From Candidatus Tayloriibacteriota bacterium (lineage in GTDB: Bacteria > Patescibacteriota > Minisyncoccia > Phycocordibacterales > CAIRYW01), in the NCBI GenBank assembly GCA_028286725.1, contig JAQBQZ010000006.1:1-39873 (forward strand): a stretch of 39,873 nucleotides of DNA. The letters run 5' to 3'. Shown here in pieces: positions 8,229 to 16,531 of this stretch (position 1 is the first letter of the stretch; the number at the start of each line of letters is the position of its first letter). The notes under the pieces were generated by a model. It had not been told where the DNA came from, made no database searches, and was given only the letters and a program-made list of their open reading frames with translations. Both the position numbers and the translations under genes were made by a program.

Positions 8229-9161
8229 CTAAAAGAGTGAGGTTACCGATTCGTCATTATGAATCCTCTTTATAGCTTCTGCAAGAAGTGGTGCGATAGA
8301 AAGCGTTGTGACCTTTGGTCCGAATGCCTGGATCGCAGAATCAGTAGTAAATATTTCTTTAATTGTTGATTCTTTAAGTCTTTTTCTTCCTATATCACTC
8401 AAGATTGCATGCGAAACTGCAGCATAGACATCTTTTCCTCCATTTCTTTGAATTATCTTTGCAGCTTCAACAAGTGTGCCCGCAGTCCCTGTCATATCAT
8501 CGACAAGAAGTGCGTTCTTGCCTTTCACATCCCCCACAATACTAATTGCCTCTACTTCATCTGCGCCGATTCTGTTTTTTGCAACGATCGCAAGTGGCGC
8601 TCCAAGGAGCTTTGAGTATGCGTGAGCCATTTTCACTGCCCCCGTATCTGGAGAGACAACGACAAGATCTTTTATTTTTCTCTTTTTTATTTCTTTTATA
8701 AACACAGGGCGAGCATAGAGATGATCAACAGGAATATCAAAGAATCCTTGAATCTGCCCAGCATGAAGATCCATTGTGAGCACTCGATCTACTCCCGCAG
8801 TCACAAGAAGATTTGCAACAAGTTTTGCAGTGATGGGTACTCTCGGCTTATCCTTTCGATCTTGTCTTGCGTAACCAAAAAACGGGATGACCGCAGTGAT
8901 ACGATCAGCACTTGATCTTCGTGCAGCATCAACCATTATAAGAAGCTCCATTAAGTTGTCATTACAAGGAGGACAAGTCGGCTGAATAATGAACACATCA
9001 CATCCTCGAATATGTTCTTGAATCTGAATAGAAATCTCTTCATCAGGAAATCGTGCCACTTCTGCATGCACAAGATTTGTCTTTAACTGTTTTGCAATAT
9101 CCTTCGCAAGTTTTGGATGAGCTGATAATCCAATAAGCTTAATACCTGAATTCTTTTTCAT
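8229..9161 (-). CDS. prs: Ribose-phosphate pyrophosphokinase
   Basis: Makes PRPP from ribose 5-phosphate and ATP, the entry compound for nucleotide synthesis or salvage. The 310 aa match the class I enzyme. Visible motifs: ARFPDEEISIQI (ATP-binding side), DLHAGQIQGFF with the flexible-loop region, VSPDTGAVKMAHAY, and the PRPP-binding loop VDDMTGTAGTL. The start is ATG at 9159-9161; a TACTAT box at 9175-9180 would give a short leader of about six bases. It diverges from the HIT gene. Confidence 0.96.
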   Translation of the reverse strand: MKKNSGIKLIGLSAHPKLAKDIAKQLKTNLVHAEVARFPDEEISIQIQEHIRGCDVFIIQPTCPPCNDNLMELLIMVDAARRSSADRITAVIPFFGYARQDRKDKPRVPITAKLVANLLVTAGVDRVLTMDLHAGQIQGFFDIPVDHLYARPVFIKEIKKRKIKDLVVVSPDTGAVKMAHAYSKLLGAPLAIVAKNRIGADEVEAISIVGDVKGKNALLVDDMTGTAGTLVEAAKIIQRNGGKDVYAAVSHAILSDIGRKRLKESTIKEIFTTDSAIQAFGPKVTTLSIAPLLAEAIKRIHNDESVTSLF

Positions 9162-9263
9162 TTATAAAATTTAAATAGTAAAGGAGAACGAGCCTCGAAT
9201 GCAAAGAGCTCAAATTTATCTTCTATTATACAGCAATATAATGATTTTTACGCATCTTTCTGA

Positions 9264-9269
9264 TAGACT
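9264..9269 (+). promoter_or_regulatory. -10 box of the HIT gene (leaderless)
   Basis: TAGACT ends seven bases before the ATG at 9277. This spacing is the reason for choosing that start. Confidence 0.5.
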
Positions 9270-9276
9270 GTTATTT

Positions 9277-9684
9277 ATGGAAAACTGCATATTTTGTAAG
9301 ATAGTCAAAGGTGAAATACCTTCATTTAAGGTATACGAGGACGAGCACTCTCTCGCTTTCTTAGATATTCACCCAAAAAACCAAGGGCAGACACTCGTGA
9401 TTCCAAAGGAACATTCCGAGAATATCTATGCGCTCTCTGATGAGATAATGGCCAGACTTTCTCTGGTGGTTAAAAAAGTAGCGGTAGCGGTCAAAAACGG
9501 ACTAAATGCCGATGGAATAAATATCCTCATGAATAACGAAGAAACTGCCGGACAGATCATATTCCATACCCATATCCACGTAGTTCCACGATTTAGAAAT
9601 GACAATTTTGACCACGGACCACACATTGAATACAAACCTGGCGAAGCAGAAATCGTTGCAGAGAAAATAAAGAGCAGTTTATAG
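9277..9684 (+). CDS. HIT-family nucleotide-binding hydrolase
   Basis: Small (135 aa) histidine-triad protein, likely hydrolysing nucleoside phosphoramidates or AMP-linked compounds. It begins MENCIFCKIVKGEIPS with the CxxC found in many HINT-type proteins and has the catalytic triad HTHIHVVPRF (H-x-H-x-H). The open frame runs 26 codons further upstream, but those codons show no HIT similarity. The ATG at 9277 is the canonical family start and lies seven bases after a -10-like TAGACT. The exact substrate cannot be told. Confidence 0.93.
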   Translation: MENCIFCKIVKGEIPSFKVYEDEHSLAFLDIHPKNQGQTLVIPKEHSENIYALSDEIMARLSLVVKKVAVAVKNGLNADGINILMNNEETAGQIIFHTHIHVVPRFRNDNFDHGPHIEYKPGEAEIVAEKIKSSL

Positions 9685-9693
9685 TTCAAAATA

Positions 9694-9728
9694 AAAAATG
9701 CGCGGCGCCAGAAGCGCCGCGCATTTTT
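9694..9728. terminator. Bidirectional terminator, HIT / pgk
   Basis: Perfect 15-bp stem (9694-9708 with 9714-9728), GC-rich core TGCGCGGCGC, five-base loop, A tract before and T tract after. It separates two convergent genes. Confidence 0.88.
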
Positions 9729-9737
9729 ATTTTTTAT

Positions 9738-10973
9738 TTAGAAAAGTCCTTTTATTTTCTCAAAAAATCCTTTCTTGGCAACTTCCGCCACTGGAGATTT
9801 TATGAAATTTTGTTTTCGATGTGACATTACTACAGATTCAATACCAACAAGAGTTTCATCAGCAAGGAAATCAAGCATTGCACCGCCTCCGCTTGAAACA
9901 AAAGTAAACTTATCCATTATTCCTAATTTTTCAATTGCACTGATCACATCTCCTCCTCCGACAATAGACATCTTCTTTGAATCTGCAAGGATCTTTGCGA
10001 ATGCTTCAGTACTTCCTCCGAATCCAGATTCAGCTTTACCTAGCGGACCATTCCACAGCACAAACTCAGATTCTGCAACAGCAATCTTCAGCATCTTTAT
10101 AGTCTTGTCACCCACATCAAGAATCTTTTCACCAATACCGATCTCGTTTGGATGTTTGAGGAATTTTTCACCTTTATATGATGTATAAACATCAAGAGGA
10201 ACAATGAGTTTATTGTGATTCAATAATTCTCGAATCCCTTCTGGTTCTTTTTCTGAAACAAGAGAATCTCCAACAAAAAAATCCTTTGCTTTAAAGAAGT
10301 CATTTGCAATTGCTCCGCCCACAAGTACAAGATCAGCAATATCCAAAAACTTTGCAACGAGAGGCACTTTTGTTTCAAACTTTGCTCCACCCATAACGAC
10401 AAGAAATGGTTTGTGCGGATAGAACACTTCTGAAAGCTCTGTTATCTCTTCTTTGAATGCAGTACCCAAATATGAAGGCAAGAGATTTGTGATCTCATCA
10501 ATAGACGCATGCTTTCGGTGTGAAACTGAAAAAGCTTCGTTGATATAGATATCCCCAAATGAAGCAAGGTGTGCTGCAAATTCAGGATCATTAGCTTTTT
10601 CTCCTGGCCACTTTCGAAGATTCTCAAAAAGGATTATGTCTCCTTCCGCCATTCCATCTACGGCAACTCGAGTGTTATTTGAAAAAATATCAGAAACAAA
10701 AAAAAGCCGAGGAAATTCTGCGACAAGATATTTTGCAACAGGCTCAAGGGTACCGCCCTCTTTATCATCAATGTGTGCAAGGAGAATTACTTTGGCCCCT
10801 GCTTCTGTAAGGGCTCTTATAGTAGGGATCACTCTCTTAATACGAAAATCACTTCCAACACTCTTATCTTTTATAGAAACATTAAAATCTACTCTCAAAA
10901 GTATTTTTTTACCTTTGATAGTATTTAGATCCACATAGAACCTGTCAGCAAGCATTACTGCGGTCGGTGTCAT
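9738..10973 (-). CDS. pgk: Phosphoglycerate kinase
   Basis: Glycolytic enzyme forming ATP and 3-phosphoglycerate from 1,3-bisphosphoglycerate. About 411 aa, two Rossmann-like lobes: LLRVDFNV near the start, EAFSVSHRKHAS (family DAFGxxHRxHAS), VVMGGAKFETK, LVLVGGAIANDFF and SIVGGGDVISA. One oddity: the substrate loop normally written SHLGRP reads AHIDDK here, so the phosphate-binding arginine of that loop is absent. The frame opens with TTG at 10991, but I take the ATG at 10971-10973. A -10 box (11018-11023) gives a leader of about 38 bases that starts with a hairpin. tpiA lies 78 bases upstream on the same strand. Confidence 0.94.
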   Translation of the reverse strand: MTPTAVMLADRFYVDLNTIKGKKILLRVDFNVSIKDKSVGSDFRIKRVIPTIRALTEAGAKVILLAHIDDKEGGTLEPVAKYLVAEFPRLFFVSDIFSNNTRVAVDGMAEGDIILFENLRKWPGEKANDPEFAAHLASFGDIYINEAFSVSHRKHASIDEITNLLPSYLGTAFKEEITELSEVFYPHKPFLVVMGGAKFETKVPLVAKFLDIADLVLVGGAIANDFFKAKDFFVGDSLVSEKEPEGIRELLNHNKLIVPLDVYTSYKGEKFLKHPNEIGIGEKILDVGDKTIKMLKIAVAESEFVLWNGPLGKAESGFGGSTEAFAKILADSKKMSIVGGGDVISAIEKLGIMDKFTFVSSGGGAMLDFLADETLVGIESVVMSHRKQNFIKSPVAEVAKKGFFEKIKGLF

Positions 10974-10990
10974 ATTTAAAAAATTTAACA

Positions 10991-11008
10991 ATGGTCTTTT
11001 AAGACCAT
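10991..11008 (-). promoter_or_regulatory. 5'-terminal stem-loop in the pgk leader
   Basis: ATGGTC, then TTTTAA, then GACCAT: at least a 6-bp stem at the very 5' end of the predicted pgk mRNA. On the minus strand the same bases encode a seven-codon frame (MVLKDHC, then TAA) ending 11 bases before the pgk ATG. It could stabilise the mRNA or couple translation. Confidence 0.4.
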
Positions 11009-11017
11009 GTATCTAAA

Positions 11018-11023
11018 AGTATA
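11018..11023 (-). promoter_or_regulatory. -10 box of pgk
   Basis: TATACT on the minus strand, about 45 bases before the pgk ATG. It indicates a pgk promoter separate from tpiA. Confidence 0.5.
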
Positions 11024-11051
11024 GCACAGGAGATTTAGGCAAACAATGAAA

Positions 11052-11801
11052 TTACTTAGCAGAACAAGCTAGGACGATCTCTTCAAATTCTTTTGGCTTA
11101 AGACTTGCTCGGCCAACGAGGAATCCTGAGACACCTCCCGCACGCATTATATCCTTTGAGCTTTTACCATCTACAGATCCTCCATAAACAATTCGAACCC
11201 CTTCAGCGATTTGAGGACCAAACATTTCTGCAAGCACTTTTTTTATGAAGATCGCAGATTCAGCAACATCAGCAGGATTCATTGGGCCCACACTTTTCTT
11301 GCCTATTGCCCAGACAGGCTCATAAGCTATCACACATTTTTTGATATTGGTTTTATTAACTCCCTGAAGAGAATCAACGAGCTGCCACTTGATCTCTTGC
11401 CAATGCTCAGCGTTTTGGTTTCGCTCCTTTTCTCCAATACAGATTATGGGGCTTATTCTACTCTGGATTGCTGCACAGGCTTTTTTTGCAACAACCTCAC
11501 TTGTCTCCCCCATAGCTCGTCGCTCCGAATGCCCAACAATAACATACTGAACACCGAGAGAATAAAGCTGAGCGGCGCTTACTTCCCCTGTAAAGGCACC
11601 CTCCTTTTCAAATGACATATTCTGAGCCCCCAAAAAAGGCCTCTTTGATCCTGAAAGCAAATTGATGTATGGAAATGGCGGACAAACAACAATGTCCGAG
11701 AGGGATTTTTTTGCTATTTTTTTTGTTCCTTCTATTATTTTTTTTGCATCCGCAAGCTTCGTCGGATTCATCTTCCAGTTGGCGATTATTATTTTCTTCA
11801 T
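11052..11801 (-). CDS. tpiA: Triosephosphate isomerase
   Basis: Interconverts dihydroxyacetone phosphate and glyceraldehyde 3-phosphate. 249 aa, a full TIM barrel. Catalytic residues are visible: the lysine in ANWKMN (about 11), the histidine in VGHSERRAMGE, and the glutamate in YEPVWAIGK. The phosphate-binding motifs YGGSVDG and GFLVGRASL are intact. It lies upstream of pgk in the same direction. The ATG is six bases after TAGAAT with a TTGAAA-like -35, so the message is probably leaderless. Confidence 0.96.
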   Translation of the reverse strand: MKKIIIANWKMNPTKLADAKKIIEGTKKIAKKSLSDIVVCPPFPYINLLSGSKRPFLGAQNMSFEKEGAFTGEVSAAQLYSLGVQYVIVGHSERRAMGETSEVVAKKACAAIQSRISPIICIGEKERNQNAEHWQEIKWQLVDSLQGVNKTNIKKCVIAYEPVWAIGKKSVGPMNPADVAESAIFIKKVLAEMFGPQIAEGVRIVYGGSVDGKSSKDIMRAGGVSGFLVGRASLKPKEFEEIVLACSAK

Positions 11802-11807
11802 CTTTCT

Positions 11808-11813
11808 ATTCTA
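11808..11813 (-). promoter_or_regulatory. -10 box of tpiA (leaderless)
   Basis: TAGAAT on the minus strand ends six bases before the tpiA ATG. A TTGAAA-like -35 lies 16 bases further upstream, at the edge of the preceding terminator. Confidence 0.55.
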
Positions 11814-11833
11814 CATCAAAAAGACTGATTTCA

Positions 11834-11867
11834 AAAATGCACAGAACCTTTAGGCTCTGTGCATTTT
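11834..11867. terminator. Terminator of the pilus operon
   Basis: 12-bp stem (11834-11845 with 11856-11867), one mismatch, three more pairs and a tiny loop, flanked by A and T tracts. It lies after the last pilin-like gene and before tpiA, with a TGCAC core like its relatives. Confidence 0.85.
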
Positions 11868-11881
11868 CTCGTCCCTTCCTA

Positions 11882-13738
11882 CTATTGAGTTACTTCATTC
11901 CAACTGCTCACTTTCCATCCCCCTGAACTTCCGCCACTACTAATCCCTGTCGTTATAAAATCAATTGATGTGAGTGCAGTATCATAATTTACATTTGATC
12001 CGCCTTTTAGAATAAATCTTTTTGCGATCGCACTATTAACAGTCGCACCTCCATCTACAAAAAGAGTTCCGTATGGCGCGAATGTGACCACCGCACCAGA
12101 ACCTCCCGAAATCTCTATCGCATTACCACTACCTGTCCCACTGCAAGTTCCTGTTGTCGGACACTGACTTGTACTCATAACCACCATATAGCTTCCACTT
12201 GTTCCCGAACCTTGAAAATATGAACCGCCCGTACTCGTCACTCGCCCATCAGCAATGATCATTCCGTCTGAAGTCCCTCCTGCTGACGCAAGTTTGATAT
12301 AAGACCCTCCATTTAGATCTATGTATCCAGTTACCCAAATAGTTCCAGTAAGAGACAATGTAGATCCTGCGGTCACAGTTAAGTTTCCATTAATTTTCTT
12401 TGGACCCATTGAAACAGTCTGTCCGCCACTCACAGTATAGTTACCACTCACAGTCCCGCCTGCAGTTGCAATAGCTTTCCAATCTGTAATATTTTGATCC
12501 GTAATAGGAAATGCAAGCGGTGTTGGATCAGTACGGCTCGTATCACAGTTTTTTGTCGAGCCACCCGAATCATAGATATATGTTCCACTCTGACAATACG
12601 CGAGCCCTGTCACCGTCGTACTGTTTATTTGATTTGCCCATGCAGCACCTCCGACAATAAGTCTATTATATTGTCCTGATCCTGAAATAGTATTCGGAAT
12701 TCCACCCAAATAAACATCAAAATAAATATCACTGTTTGCTGGAATAATACTCACCCACGTATTACTTCCACCACTTGAACTCCAACTTCCGTATCGGGCA
12801 CTGCCATTTGCATATGTCCCATAAGTTCCAGCAATAGTAAAATATTTTGTCGTAGATACTGATGGCATATCAACGACGATCCAGTATGTAGTACCTACAG
12901 TCAAACTTGGTACCTGAGTGATTGGAATATTTATATAAGTAAACGAAGTTGTAACTGCACTCGCAGGGAGTGTTCCTGTCCCCACCACACCAGTATTTGA
13001 AGGCTTGCCTCCAGAATCAGGCACAATACGAATTGTTGCATCAGCTGGTGCTCCGGCAATAGTTTTTTTAACATAGAGTCTTATACTTGTGAGTTGAGAA
13101 GCTGATGTCACCTGAAAAGCCTGGGCAATATCCTGGGATGCTGTTGTAGTGCCGATATTAAATGACACAGGAGTTGTGCCATTAGTATAACTATTTGTTT
13201 GATTCACTGTTGCGGGAGCACTGTTTGCAACAGTCACAGAACCTGAGATATTAGGTGAGGAAGTGTCACTTGTAATACTCCCATTTGAATAAACACTTCC
13301 AGTAACACGTGCGCCGCCAGAAATATCCATTCCGCCATCACCGATCTGCGCACCATATGCAAATGCAGTCGCTGATCCAACAGGAGTAAAATAGCTTTGC
13401 GCATAACGGCTTGTATCACCGCTTGTTCCCGTTGTTAATATTTGTTCCTGAGAACCAGACATTGAAACAGTTGCGGATGATGACACACCATTTGAAAATG
13501 GAAGAGTGAGTGTTGAAGGGAGAGTCTTACCAAGCTTTAATCTATATAGCCCTTCATCGTTTACATTATCGGCTGCAAGATAGCTCTGACGAGTCTTCTG
13601 TGCTTCAAGAACAGTTTTTACTTGATTCGAAGTAGGAATCACTACAGCCGAAATAACAGCAACAGATATAATCAAAAAGAATATTACTGTTGTAATAACT
13701 GCAAATCCTCTCTCTGTTTTTTTAAATTTATATATCAC
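11882..13738 (-). CDS. Large PilX-like pilin-system protein with beta-repeat body
   Basis: 618-aa envelope protein, last gene of the pilus operon. The N-terminus (ERGFAVITTVIFFLIISVAVISA, about 9-31) is a prepilin-like hydrophobic helix after a short basic segment, in the PilX/GspK position of the operon. The rest is Ser/Thr/Gly-rich. About 130-175 and 435-545 hold short beta-turn repeats (SGGARVTGSVYSNGS, NGNLTVTAGSTLSLTG) like bactofilin or beta-helix surfaces. About 185-345 resembles a beta-sandwich 'choice-of-anchor' domain (AQAFQVTSASQLTSIRLYV, GTTYWIVVDMP). It may be a tip adhesin. The typical processing glutamate at position 5 of the helix is absent (GFAVI). Confidence 0.75.
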   Translation of the reverse strand: MIYKFKKTERGFAVITTVIFFLIISVAVISAVVIPTSNQVKTVLEAQKTRQSYLAADNVNDEGLYRLKLGKTLPSTLTLPFSNGVSSSATVSMSGSQEQILTTGTSGDTSRYAQSYFTPVGSATAFAYGAQIGDGGMDISGGARVTGSVYSNGSITSDTSSPNISGSVTVANSAPATVNQTNSYTNGTTPVSFNIGTTTASQDIAQAFQVTSASQLTSIRLYVKKTIAGAPADATIRIVPDSGGKPSNTGVVGTGTLPASAVTTSFTYINIPITQVPSLTVGTTYWIVVDMPSVSTTKYFTIAGTYGTYANGSARYGSWSSSGGSNTWVSIIPANSDIYFDVYLGGIPNTISGSGQYNRLIVGGAAWANQINSTTVTGLAYCQSGTYIYDSGGSTKNCDTSRTDPTPLAFPITDQNITDWKAIATAGGTVSGNYTVSGGQTVSMGPKKINGNLTVTAGSTLSLTGTIWVTGYIDLNGGSYIKLASAGGTSDGMIIADGRVTSTGGSYFQGSGTSGSYMVVMSTSQCPTTGTCSGTGSGNAIEISGGSGAVVTFAPYGTLFVDGGATVNSAIAKRFILKGGSNVNYDTALTSIDFITTGISSGGSSGGWKVSSWNEVTQ

Positions 13739-13756
13739 TTTTTAGAATCTAATAAA

Positions 13757-14272
13757 TTAATGATAGTATCCTCGAAGTACTGCAGTACCATAAAATTTCT
13801 CACTCACATCAGGCGTTGATGTCGGGCCTTCCATTACCACTTCATATTTGATCGCCTGCGAAGTAGTGGTCGACATTATTTTGAAATGAAGCGACGTTAC
13901 CTGCATATTCGAAAGTGTTATAGGTCCTGTCTGCACCCCATTGTCATCAAGCATTATCCTGTCCCCTGATCGATAGAATCTACTTGTCCGAGTACCGCTT
14001 GTTGTAGGAATCGTGAGTGTAAGCTCATCATTATCATACGGATAACTCGTGACAAGAGAGGCTCCTGAAGCTGCTCTGATTTCTCTTATTATTTTATCAC
14101 TAAACGCGATCGAAGAATTCTCCACTCTTCTTGTCGCCTTAACAACACCATTTGCAACGAGCAGCATATTGATGACAGTTGTAATCACACCAATCAGAAC
14201 CGCCATGAGAGAAATATAAATAACTGTCTCAATGATTGAATACCCTCGTGCTTTTTTATTTAAATATATCAT
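13757..14272 (-). CDS. Prepilin-like protein, PilW/GspJ position
   Basis: 171 aa with a type III prepilin signal: KKARG followed by YSIIETVIYISLMAVLIGVITTVI, with glutamate at position 5 after the cleavage site. The C-terminal part is a beta-rich minor-pilin domain without recognised motifs. Its ATG overlaps the TGA of the upstream gene by one base (14272), implying translational coupling. The fifth gene of the operon corresponds to PilW/GspJ in canonical order. Confidence 0.82.
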   Translation of the reverse strand: MIYLNKKARGYSIIETVIYISLMAVLIGVITTVINMLLVANGVVKATRRVENSSIAFSDKIIREIRAASGASLVTSYPYDNDELTLTIPTTSGTRTSRFYRSGDRIMLDDNGVQTGPITLSNMQVTSLHFKIMSTTTSQAIKYEVVMEGPTSTPDVSEKFYGTAVLRGYYH

Positions 14273-14772
14273 CAGTTATTAAAGGTGTTAAAAAGATAAG
14301 TTTCTGCCGACTTTGTAGTTGTCGATGTTCCTTCTTTCCATGATACTGACACAGTCGCCTTTCTGCTTCCTGTATCGACAGTACCTCCACTTGAAACAAC
14401 ATTAAAACTCGCATCTCGCGATACTTGAGAAAGCACAACATTGATCTGAAATCTGCTTTCAAGAAGAATATTTGTTGTCGTTGCTGTCCATGATCCAGAA
14501 TTTACATTAGCATCCCAATAGAGGTGATAGATAGTTCCATTTGTAAGCGCTCCGATATTGCGAGCATATCCAGAATCTCGAAGATAATGAAGCACCTCAA
14601 CACTCTCTTCCACCAATTGAGTTCCTTTGAGAGTCCGTACATTTGAAAGAGAATATTTTGCAACCGCACTATAGACAGAAACGAGCACAAGGAGCGTGAT
14701 TGAAATAATACTGCAAGCGATAACAATTTCGATAAGACTTACTCCTTTGTTTTTGTTTTTTGGATAGGACAT
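14272..14772 (-). CDS. Prepilin-like protein, PilV/GspI position
   Basis: 166 aa. The prepilin peptide KNKNKG is followed by VSLIEIVIACSIISITLLVLVSVY, with the conserved glutamate at position 5. The globular part (LEESRFQINV-type strands, SSGGTVDTGSRKATVSVSW) looks like a minor pilin. The TGA stop is shared with the next start. It follows the GspH-like gene after nine bases. Confidence 0.82.
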   Translation of the reverse strand: MSYPKNKNKGVSLIEIVIACSIISITLLVLVSVYSAVAKYSLSNVRTLKGTQLVEESVEVLHYLRDSGYARNIGALTNGTIYHLYWDANVNSGSWTATTTNILLESRFQINVVLSQVSRDASFNVVSSGGTVDTGSRKATVSVSWKEGTSTTTKSAETYLFNTFNN

Positions 14773-14781
14773 TTATATGTA

Positions 14782-15240
14782 TTATTGTATATCAATCACA
14801 CCAGTAGCGTAAATGGTAATTGTCTTTGTTTTTGTTCCATCAGATGAAGTGACGGTGATTGTTCCAGTCTTACTCGCAGCGCCCGTTAGTTTATCAAAAT
14901 ACAAACTCGTTGCACCACCAGTAAGCGTTATGACGGTAATATTAGATTTGCCAGAAACAGTATAAAAGCTTTCTTCATTTGAAGTGCTGTACGCCGTTGT
15001 TTTAAATACTGTTACCTTTTTTGTGGCAAAAAGTACTCCATGCTCAAGAGAATTGACCGAGTTAATAGCCTCACTGTGAGCCTTATCTATATACGATGCA
15101 ATATTGGTCGTATCTTTATCGAGAGAGATTGTATTTGCGAGCCCTGAAAATACGGAGATCGAAAAAGATCCGAGTATTCCAATAATCGCAATACTGACGA
15201 GGATCTCCAAAATTGTTATTCCTCTATTTTTTTGTTTCAT
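14782..15240 (-). CDS. Prepilin-like protein, FimT/GspH type
   Basis: 152 aa. KQKNRG, then ITILEILVSIAIIGILGSFSISVFSGLA, is a typical class III prepilin N-terminus with glutamate at position 5. The C-terminal domain ends in short strands (TITVTSSDGTKTKTITIYATGVI), as in FimT/GspH pseudopilins. No other small pilin is present, so it might also be the major subunit. The distinction needs comparison with relatives. Confidence 0.82.
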   Translation of the reverse strand: MKQKNRGITILEILVSIAIIGILGSFSISVFSGLANTISLDKDTTNIASYIDKAHSEAINSVNSLEHGVLFATKKVTVFKTTAYSTSNEESFYTVSGKSNITVITLTGGATSLYFDKLTGAASKTGTITVTSSDGTKTKTITIYATGVIDIQ

Positions 15241-15277
15241 TAAATATATTTAGACAAACACTCCCATCACCACTGTA

Positions 15278-16480
15278 TTAAATATTATTTAATACAGTAT
15301 ACATCGGAGTAATCATTGATACCGCAAAAAATCCTACCGAAAGTCCAATAATCACCATAAGGAACGGCTCGATAACTGTCGACATGTTTTTGGTCTTCTG
15401 ATCAACTTCTTCCTCATAATAAGATGCCACTTCTTTGAGCATGGCTGAGAGATTTCCTGTCTCCTCACCCACCGACACCATTTCTACAAGAAAAGGCGGA
15501 TAGAGATTCGGATATTTGGAAATAACATCAGACATTGGCAAACCCTTCTCAATGACAGCAACAACTTTTTCCAACACTTCTTTGTAGTATGAATTCTGCA
15601 TCACTTCTTTTGTAATCTCTGCTGAACGAATCACCGGCACCCCAGCAGACAAAAGTGAAGCGAGTGTTCGCGCCGTTCGCGCCGTATTCATTTCTTTGCC
15701 GATCTCCTTGATGAGAGGCATGTGTAAAATTCCAAAATCAAGCGTTCTTTTACCGCTTTTTGTTTTTAAAAATGTGGAGAGTAAAAAAACAACAAGAGCA
15801 ATAATGCCAATAAAAATAAGATAATGGTTTTGGAGAAAATCAGAAACATCAATAACAAATTGTGTTGAAGCTGGCAGATCAGCATGCAATTCTTTGAATG
15901 TTCCCGTAAGAGACGGTACAACAAATGTAAGCATCAAAATCCCAATCACCACCATAAGAGAAAGAATGATTGCAGGATATATGAGAGCACCTTTCACTCT
16001 TTTGTAGAGTGTATCTGCTTTTTCTAATTGACTACTAACAATCTTCAAAGACTCCGCGAGCGACCCTGATTCTTCTCCTGCTTTTACCATCGCCACAAAG
16101 AGATCATTAAATACTTCTGGGAATTCTTGCATCGACTGGAAAAGAGTTCGTCCTTCAGCCACAGACGCTTCCAATCTATTTAAAACAGCTTTGAGTTTTT
16201 TGTTTTTTGCCTGCTTCTCCATCACTTGGATCGATCGAGAAAGCGAGAGTCCAGCACCAAGCATTGATCCCAAATTACGAGCAAAGAATATTTTTTCGGA
16301 AGCTTTGACCTTGCCTTTAAAAAAGGGAAGATTTATTTCTTTTGATTTTTCTTCAGAGATATTGAGCGGGGTGATGTTTTCTTTTTTAAGCATGCGGAAA
16401 AGCATGTATTTGTCAGATGCTTCAAACATCCGCTCACCTGTCCCACCATCTGTAGTTGTAAATGTAATTTTGTATTGCAC
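15278..16480 (-). CDS. pilC: Type IV pilus inner-membrane platform protein PilC/GspF
   Basis: 400-aa polytopic platform protein that couples the assembly ATPase to pilin insertion. It has two copies of the T2SSF domain: residues about 65-190 ([34 protein letters not shown]) and about 265-390 ([32 protein letters not shown]). Each is followed by hydrophobic helices. The start is GTG (16478-16480), chosen because it begins the usual short N-terminal region. The gene follows pilB after 51 bases. Confidence 0.93.
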   Translation of the reverse strand: MQYKITFTTTDGGTGERMFEASDKYMLFRMLKKENITPLNISEEKSKEINLPFFKGKVKASEKIFFARNLGSMLGAGLSLSRSIQVMEKQAKNKKLKAVLNRLEASVAEGRTLFQSMQEFPEVFNDLFVAMVKAGEESGSLAESLKIVSSQLEKADTLYKRVKGALIYPAIILSLMVVIGILMLTFVVPSLTGTFKELHADLPASTQFVIDVSDFLQNHYLIFIGIIALVVFLLSTFLKTKSGKRTLDFGILHMPLIKEIGKEMNTARTARTLASLLSAGVPVIRSAEITKEVMQNSYYKEVLEKVVAVIEKGLPMSDVISKYPNLYPPFLVEMVSVGEETGNLSAMLKEVASYYEEEVDQKTKNMSTVIEPFLMVIIGLSVGFFAVSMITPMYTVLNNI

Positions 16481-16531
16481 AAAAGAGTATTAAATACTTG
16501 AAACCAAAAACTCTAAATCGAAACCTAAAAT

